NCBI RefSeq assembly: GCF_016906535.1 | Contig: NC_057372.1 | Span: 2,399,501 to 2,463,500, forward strand | Reading direction: 5' to 3' | DNA from: Rhizoctonia solani | Taxonomy: Eukaryota; Basidiomycota; Agaricomycetes; Cantharellales; Ceratobasidiaceae | DNA length: 64,000 bases | Shown: positions 58,638 to 64,000 of the stretch, in pieces | Numbering within the stretch: position 1 is the stretch's first letter | How the letters are laid out: each line of letters opens with the position of its first letter | Position numbers and translations under genes: made by a program | The notes under the pieces: model-generated | The model's database searches: none | What the model saw: the letters and a program-made list of their open reading frames with translations, nothing else | Told to the model about the DNA's origin: nothing

Positions 58638-59851
58638 ATGGAGCTTCCGCTTGACAAACTTGAACTTCGTCGAGCCTCGAGAGCTCAAGAAATTCATTCA
58701 CGGAAGTCAACTGCAGTCCAATGGGCAAAATGGTACGACATGGAAGGATACTTAGGAAGGCTGGAGTATCTTGAGTCATTGGATCACGCAAACGATGGAC
58801 GACTTGTTACGTGGTAAGTTATACAACTATGTTTTAAAAAATAAGATCCATCAAACCAAGTAATCCAGGGTGTTAGTTCCAGCTAATGAGCCCGAGACAT
58901 TGGAGATTTTGAGTACGTGCCAGACGTAAGTTTTCATTTTTCGGTATCACAAGCTGCCGGGTCTGATATCGTACGTGATAAAGGTACAAACGAGACATTT
59001 TGGTCATCCCTGCAGGTGAAACTAGGTCTGTACAAGATGTGGGATACGCTATTGCCTCTGTCTTTACTCCTATCCAACACCGAGGAAAGGGATACGCTGC
59101 ACGAATGATGAGTCTCTTGCATTTTGCACTCGCACGGCCAGAGGGTGTCCCTTCTTTTCCCAAGGAATGGGGAAATCCTCCAGGTCTAGTACAAGAACCT
59201 GGACTGGTATCAGTACTTTATAGCGGTGTAGGAACCTACTACTCGCGCTGTGCGCCTGGAGATGGGTCTGGTTGGACAATCGTCGGAACTCGAACCATAG
59301 AGTGGGCCGTCCCTTCTAGGACGATTGAGCTCGACTCTGGTGTTGAGCTACTTTCTATGGAAGAAGCCGTATCGACTTTTGTAGCAAACGCTGTTGATTT
59401 TAAGCAGCATCTAGAATCTCGGGACCCGTCACCGGTCTTGCGATTTGCCTTTAAACCCACTGCTGGATGGTGTCGATACCAAATGATCCGGGACCAGGAA
59501 TCGCCTGTTTACGTTACATCTCCGCCCCAATCCTGGGGTGCACGTATACGACATGGACCAGAAACACACTATATCGTGTGGACATATCGACCAAGTAAAG
59601 ACCCAAATCCCAAGCTAATAGTGATCAACATCCATGCAACGTCGAAAACCTTTCCTGCTTTAATAAGGGCTGCGATTTGGGTCGCCAAGAAGGAGCAGCA
59701 TCAGCTGGTCGAGGCATGGAACTTGGGGGCTGATTTGTCGAGCGCTATCGAAGAGACTAGAGGAAGGGTTTATGAAAGGACAGGACAATTGCCTGCTTTA
59801 AAGTGGTACGGGCAGGAACAGGAAATCGACTGGGTAGATAATAACAAGTGA
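58638..59851 (+). CDS. LYC1-type (lysine) N-acetyltransferase, copy 1
   Basis: ATG 58638 (MELPLDKLELRRASRAQEIH), stop 59849-59851. Two introns near 58816-58868 and 58932-59001 separate short N-terminal exons from the main exon. The GNAT core reads DVGYAIASVFTPIQHRGKGY then AARMMSLLHFALA; R-G-K-G-Y-A is the acetyl-CoA pyrophosphate loop. Then LVSVLYSGVGTYYSRCAPGD, a pattern of the fungal LYC1 family, and GARIRHGPETHYIVWTY, with the C-terminal end RTGQLPALKWYGQEQEIDWV. LYC1 of Yarrowia acetylates free lysine at N6 for lysine breakdown. That assignment is by family recollection; the substrate is not provable here. The main exon is intact. It faces copy 2 tail-to-tail across 327 bp. Confidence 0.78.
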
Positions 59852-60178
59852 GTAAAAGGCTTACGCTTATCGCGGCGTAGGGATGGGGCTCGAAACTCTG
59901 TTAATCGTATTCGAATTGTGTCCAGATTACATTGGTGCTAACCAACACTACGGGATATGTGGTCGTAGGTAAGTCATACACTACCGACAGTTCCAGTATT
60001 ATTGATTACCAAAAAAATCGCATCTCGACAATAAGTTTGTTCATATATATGCTGTGTCATTCTTACTAGGTGTCTACGCAAAGTATTGTGATTCACATTT
60101 TACTGGGCCCGAGATCGTGATGTACAGGGAAACCGGGGATATCGGGTTCACAAATGAAACATTTTAGGCATCTAACAT
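59852..60178. other. Spacer between convergent LYC1-type copies
   Basis: 327 bp between the stop codons of the two inverted paralogues, holding both 3' ends. No inverted repeat is obvious by eye. Confidence 0.4.
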
Positions 60179-61459
60179 CTAACACCAATGAATCCTGTAA
60201 TTCAAGGAAGATAAGGTTTGTAATATTACCGAATGTATGGAGGAAACATACTTGTTATTCCCAACCCAAACGATCTCCCCTGGTTCACCATACCATTTCA
60301 TAGCTGGTAGATGCTCTGTCCTTTCGTACGTACGCCCACCCAATTCTTCAGCAACAACACCCAGAGCCTCGTCTAAGTTCCAAGCCTCAATAGCCACATG
60401 CTTTTCCCTGAGACATGCTGATTTGGCAGCCGCGAGCAGGCCTGGGAATGTCTCAGGCGTTGCTCGGGAGTACAGGATGATGAGCCTGGGCTTTGGTAAT
60501 GCTTCATATTGCCATACGACAAAGTGTATTTCTCCTTTGGTTTTTGTCTTTGCCCCCCAAATCGACGGAGGGGAAGAGATGTAGAGAGGATGCTCATCAT
60601 CACGGTGCATTTGGAAGTGGCACCAACTCGCTGTGGGTTGGAATCCAAAATGTATGCGCTCTGAAGGACCTCGACTCTCCAAGTCTTTCTTGAAATGATA
60701 TAGATCGCCAGCCACTAATGCTATCGCTTCGTCCTGAGACAAGAGTTCCACACCATTAGGGACAGCCTCGTCATCATCTATCCCAATGATCCACTCTGTT
60801 GTCATTGGGCTAGTAATTGTCCACCCTACTCCCTCTCCCGGAGCACATCGTTCGTAGAACTTTCCAACGTCGCTATAAAGAACCGACACTTGTCCAGGCT
60901 GCCCAACTCGCACCGGCGGAACCGATCCCCAGGTAGATGGGAAAGGAGGAATCCCACCAAGTTCGGCAATGGTAAAATGGAGGAGACTCATCATGCGACT
61001 AGCGTAGCCCTTGCCTCTATGCCTAGCAGGTGTAAAAACGGAGGCTACGCCATAGCCTACTTTGGGGGTGGCAGTTATTTGGCCTTTGGGAAGAACAAAA
61101 ATGTCCCTCTTGTACCTAAATTTCCGAAAATGCATCAGCGTGGCTGTGATTCAATATTATACATCACTTACGTTTCGCAAGCACAAAAAAGTCAAGCGTT
61201 TCTGGATCGTCTTTTGGGACAAGTACCCTAAGACATAGCTCATTACTGATTTAAGTACCGAGTACCACTCTGAATTATCTTACCAACTGATCAACTTGCC
61301 CTCATTAGCATGATATTGAGCAAGGCTTTCTTCATCTCGCTTTAAATATTGTTCAAGAGTCAGCCATTTAGCCCATTCGACAGAAGACCGAGTTCCGGCT
61401 TCGACTACTTGTGCCTTTGATGCTGGTTTGATAGTAAGTTTATCTATGGAAAAGGTCAT
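60179..61459 (-). CDS. LYC1-type (lysine) N-acetyltransferase, copy 2
   Basis: ATG 61459-61457 (MTFSIDKLTIKPASKAQVVE), stop 60181-60179. It parallels copy 1 throughout: SSVEWAKWLTLEQYLKRDEE, LVPKDDPETLDFF, VGYGVASVFTPARHRGKGYA, SRMMSLLHF, VSVLYSDVGKFYERCAPGEG, then WGAKTKTKGEIHFVVWQYEA and RTEHLPAMKWYGEPGEIVWV. After VGNNK the frame runs about 20 residues further than copy 1. Exon borders match those of copy 1. The junction before YKRDIFVLP is out of phase unless one base is restored to the A6 at 61185-61190 (T6 on the coding strand). The acetyl-CoA loop RGKGYASR is intact. The pair probably arose by inverted duplication. Confidence 0.77.
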
Positions 61460-61589
61460 TGGTGTAGCAGGTATCGACAAGAGAATTAGTATTTCGATGA
61501 CCCGACCATTTCCCGAGCATCGCACGTGATGCTTGAGTCCAAATACATCTTTTCGGCATACAATAATCGTACACATGTGAATTCTTAGT

Positions 61590-64000
61590 CTACTTGGCCG
61601 TGCCATTATTTTCGATGCCTAAAACTTGCCATAGGACTGACTCCTGCCCAAACGGACGCCTCGATCCAAGCAAACTCTGGGGCGCCTCGTATTTATTCTT
61701 AGGAGCTCGGACCTCTTCAACTACACGCAAGTATACTCTCCCTACCCGTTCTAGAGCATCCTGATGGATTCGCGTTGCTATGCGAGGGTTAGGTGCTCTG
61801 AGTAAGCCCAGTCGAGGCGAGGAGATCGGATCGAGTATAGAGAGAAAGGCATCGAAGGATGTCAGGACAGCAGTGAGCTCTAACCCAGATGCACCAGGTA
61901 GCCGAGAGAGAGGCTCCTTCAAGAATTTTATATCAGGAAATGATTATACCTGCAACTGTTACTTACTTCTGGGCTCTTGGAATCAATGTGTTTGTATAGC
62001 TCTTGTAGTCCAGATTCATTGAGCATGTCTTCGAACTGTATAGCGTTCGGCAACCGTCAGGTGAATACCGTCTCATAATGTTAGTTTCCTCACATGCTCC
62101 TCAGTCAACGTAGCCTGATATTCATCGATCAATTGATCAAGCTCGGATGCTCTGGCAGCCGTAAAGGAGAACCCTTGAAGAACTCCCTTCACCAGGGATC
62201 AGTTGGGCCACAGTTGAATAGAACGTTTGACTAACTTGAAGATATGTTAAGCAGTTGATCATAAATATCGCAGTTTCCCATTTCTCTCCCTTCTCTCCCT
62301 TCTCTCGTAGGGCAGCCATTCGCCGGCACATCTCGAGCATTGGGTCTACCATTGCTGCCAAGGTGGTATCGAAATTCTGCATTTCGCCATTCAAAGAGAT
62401 TCCTCCCTGGTGTTCGTCACGCAATAAAGAAGAATCATATACAGCCATGATCTCTTTGAGAACTTGAGCAGCATCTCGAAGCGAGATCGGAGCAGCAAGA
62501 TCATCTTCAGCAGGCTAATAACTGGATCAATCTAAGTACTATGAGACTGATGAATGTGGTAAACTTACATGCAAGAATCTTAGGAGGCTTCTTCCATGTG
62601 CTGCCAGAGTATCAAAGAAGACAGTATATGCAATCTCTGTTAACCTGTAAGAATATTCAGATCCAACAACGTATAAATAAAGAACTTTTCTCACTCGGAG
62701 AGCGCCCTAGACAAGATGGCTTCTTCTCCCACTGTCCGTCGCATGATAATCATGTAGAATTCAAGCAAATTGGCGATCTTATAGGAAGTAATGCTACCTT
62801 CCTGAGATCGTATAGTTTGTTGTACTCGAACCTAAGTCGATTAATGTAACGTTGCCAACTTCGAACCCACATACTCACCTTCAGGGGAGTACACAGTTTC
62901 TCCAAATCCTCATCCATTAAAACCCTGATCCAAGATTCCTCCTCTCCGCTCTTTGGTTCTCGTACGCTACCGACCATTCTTCTTTCGGCTTTGATACCGA
63001 AAAGTCCGTCAAGAAATTCACGTTCTCCAGCCATTGCCTAATACACGAGTAAGGCTTAGTCCAAGGTTGGGAAACCTAAACTTGCCTGGTGGACCCAAGC
63101 TAGCATATCCCCGACATATCGGGTCGGGTCATGGGCATGTAGTTCAATAGGGCGCGGTAATCCAGCGGGCCCTCCGCGCGTGAGGGCTGCTAAAAATGCG
63201 TTCAATAACGTTGCTTGGCGAACGGATGCCAGGACATCCAACGACTCTCTAGCAAGCATCTTAGTATACTTTTACAGCATTAGGCATTTGTCTTACTGCA
63301 AAAGGGCTGGTCTTTTTCGTAGCCGACGAACAGCTTCCGCCATTAGGGGTTCAACTTCTACGTGGGCATCCCGACCAAGTTGTCTAAATTCAAACAAGCA
63401 CCATCGGTGAAGCTTTCGGAACCCTTCCTCGAGCTGTTCCGAAGTGGAAGACATGATATCTAATCTATATACATCTTAAATACTTTCGGCCCACGATCAA
63501 TTAAGAACTCACCCGGCTTTAGTTTCTCCTCCCTCTCCGGTCATTAATACTCGACAATCCTCTCGAATACGCTCGAGTTTGTCCATGGCGTCAAACATCT
63601 GTTTACCTACGGGAATATCGCGAGACGTTATTGCTTCCAATTCTGCGGCACTAAGAGTAAAGCGATCCAAAAATAAAGCAATTATTTCCTGGCGAGTGTT
63701 AGTAGTTTGTTGTTGGGCACGCAGGCCTTCTGCCCGTTCTAACAGATATTTGCATGATTGATTGGTCGTTCGTAAGCGAGTTTCCATGGCCTCGCATTGT
63801 AAGTTCATAACTTGGACGTGGTCTCGCAGTACATCCAATTTCTACAGGGTTCGGTGACCTTTTGCCTTTTGACCAATAGGGACATATACTGCCGCGTACC
63901 TTATCCACTTCCCCAAACGCCTCTAAGAATTCCCTTCCTCCGTCTGCCAGCCTTCCTTCAACATCGCGTTGTAGGTTTTGTCGTGCCCGTGCGGCAGTAG
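61590..64000 (-). CDS. COG6: Conserved oligomeric Golgi complex subunit 6 (COG6), 5' end outside window
   Basis: The gene enters from the right edge and stops at 61592-61590. From the right, exons read ARARQNLQRDVEGRLADGG, then LRDHVQVMNLQCEAMETRLR, CKYLLERAEGLRAQQQ, FLDRFTLSAAELEAITSRDI and MDKLERIREDCRVLMTGEGG, the N-terminal COG6 helical region. Next are LEEGFRKLHRWCLFEFRQLG, AALTRGGPAGLPRPIELHAH, DPTRYVGDMLAWVHQA, EREFLDGLFGIK and ESWIRVLMDEDLEKLC. The C-terminal part has YKIANLLEFYMIIMRRTVGE, LRDAAQVLKEIMAVYDSSLL and ends QVLGIENNGTAK. The COG complex tethers vesicles in retrograde transport within the Golgi and keeps glycosylation enzymes in place. Introns are short and numerous. It is followed on the same strand, 130 bp away, by LYC1 copy 2. 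Confidence 0.9.

Overview
This is a eukaryotic, fungal chromosome segment. Almost every gene is split by short GT-AG introns of about 50-60 nt with CTNA-type branch sites. The families present (Zn2Cys6 factor, Whi5-like repressor, Kre9/Knh1-type GPI protein, LYC1, metacaspase, mitochondrial Lon, fungal complex I subunit) point to a filamentous basidiomycete. From remembered resemblance I think of an agaricomycete close to Rhizoctonia/Ceratobasidiaceae; that placement is inference. I see no rRNA, CRISPR array or intact transposon, and claim no tRNA.

Layout. 1-3445: Zn2Cys6 regulator (minus), running off the left edge. 3446-6764: gene-poor. 6765-8547: protein ending in a retro-integrase H2C2 zinc-binding domain (minus). 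9693-11017: forkhead factor (plus). 11140-23564: housekeeping and cell-cycle block: POLD3 (minus), RAI1/DXO (plus), ZC3H15/Tma46 (minus), Lon (plus), Hop2 (minus), Whi5-like repressor (minus). 25068-25738: SRPBCC protein (minus). 26090-29149: two tandem SMP-30/arylesterase-like paralogues (plus). 29458-30341: GPI-anchored wall protein (plus). 30719-38063: a head-to-tail array of three CHFR-like RING E3 ligases (minus), each with a PBZ finger and a C-terminal tail that reads like a double DM9 repeat. 38327-55908: mostly minus-strand: OPT transporter, metacaspase, NDUFB10-like complex I subunit, methionyl-tRNA synthetase, carnitine acetyltransferase, MINDY deubiquitinase, small mitochondrial protein, plus one unknown gene on the plus strand. 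56296-57714: PP2A catalytic subunit (plus). 58638-61459: two convergent LYC1-type acetyltransferases. 61590-64000: COG6 (minus), running off the right edge.

The most unusual part is the CHFR-like array: it lacks the FHA domain of classical CHFR, keeps RING, Cys-rich region and PBZ, and adds what looks like a lectin-type DM9 module. The ubiquitin theme recurs in the MINDY enzyme, but nothing in the sequence shows that they act together.

Caution on quality: about twenty conserved coding regions are broken by single missing bases, mostly in short homopolymers and apparently always in the minus-one direction, with Lon worst hit. I read this as systematic consensus undercalling rather than mass pseudogenisation. 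CDS coordinates below run from start codon to stop codon and include introns.
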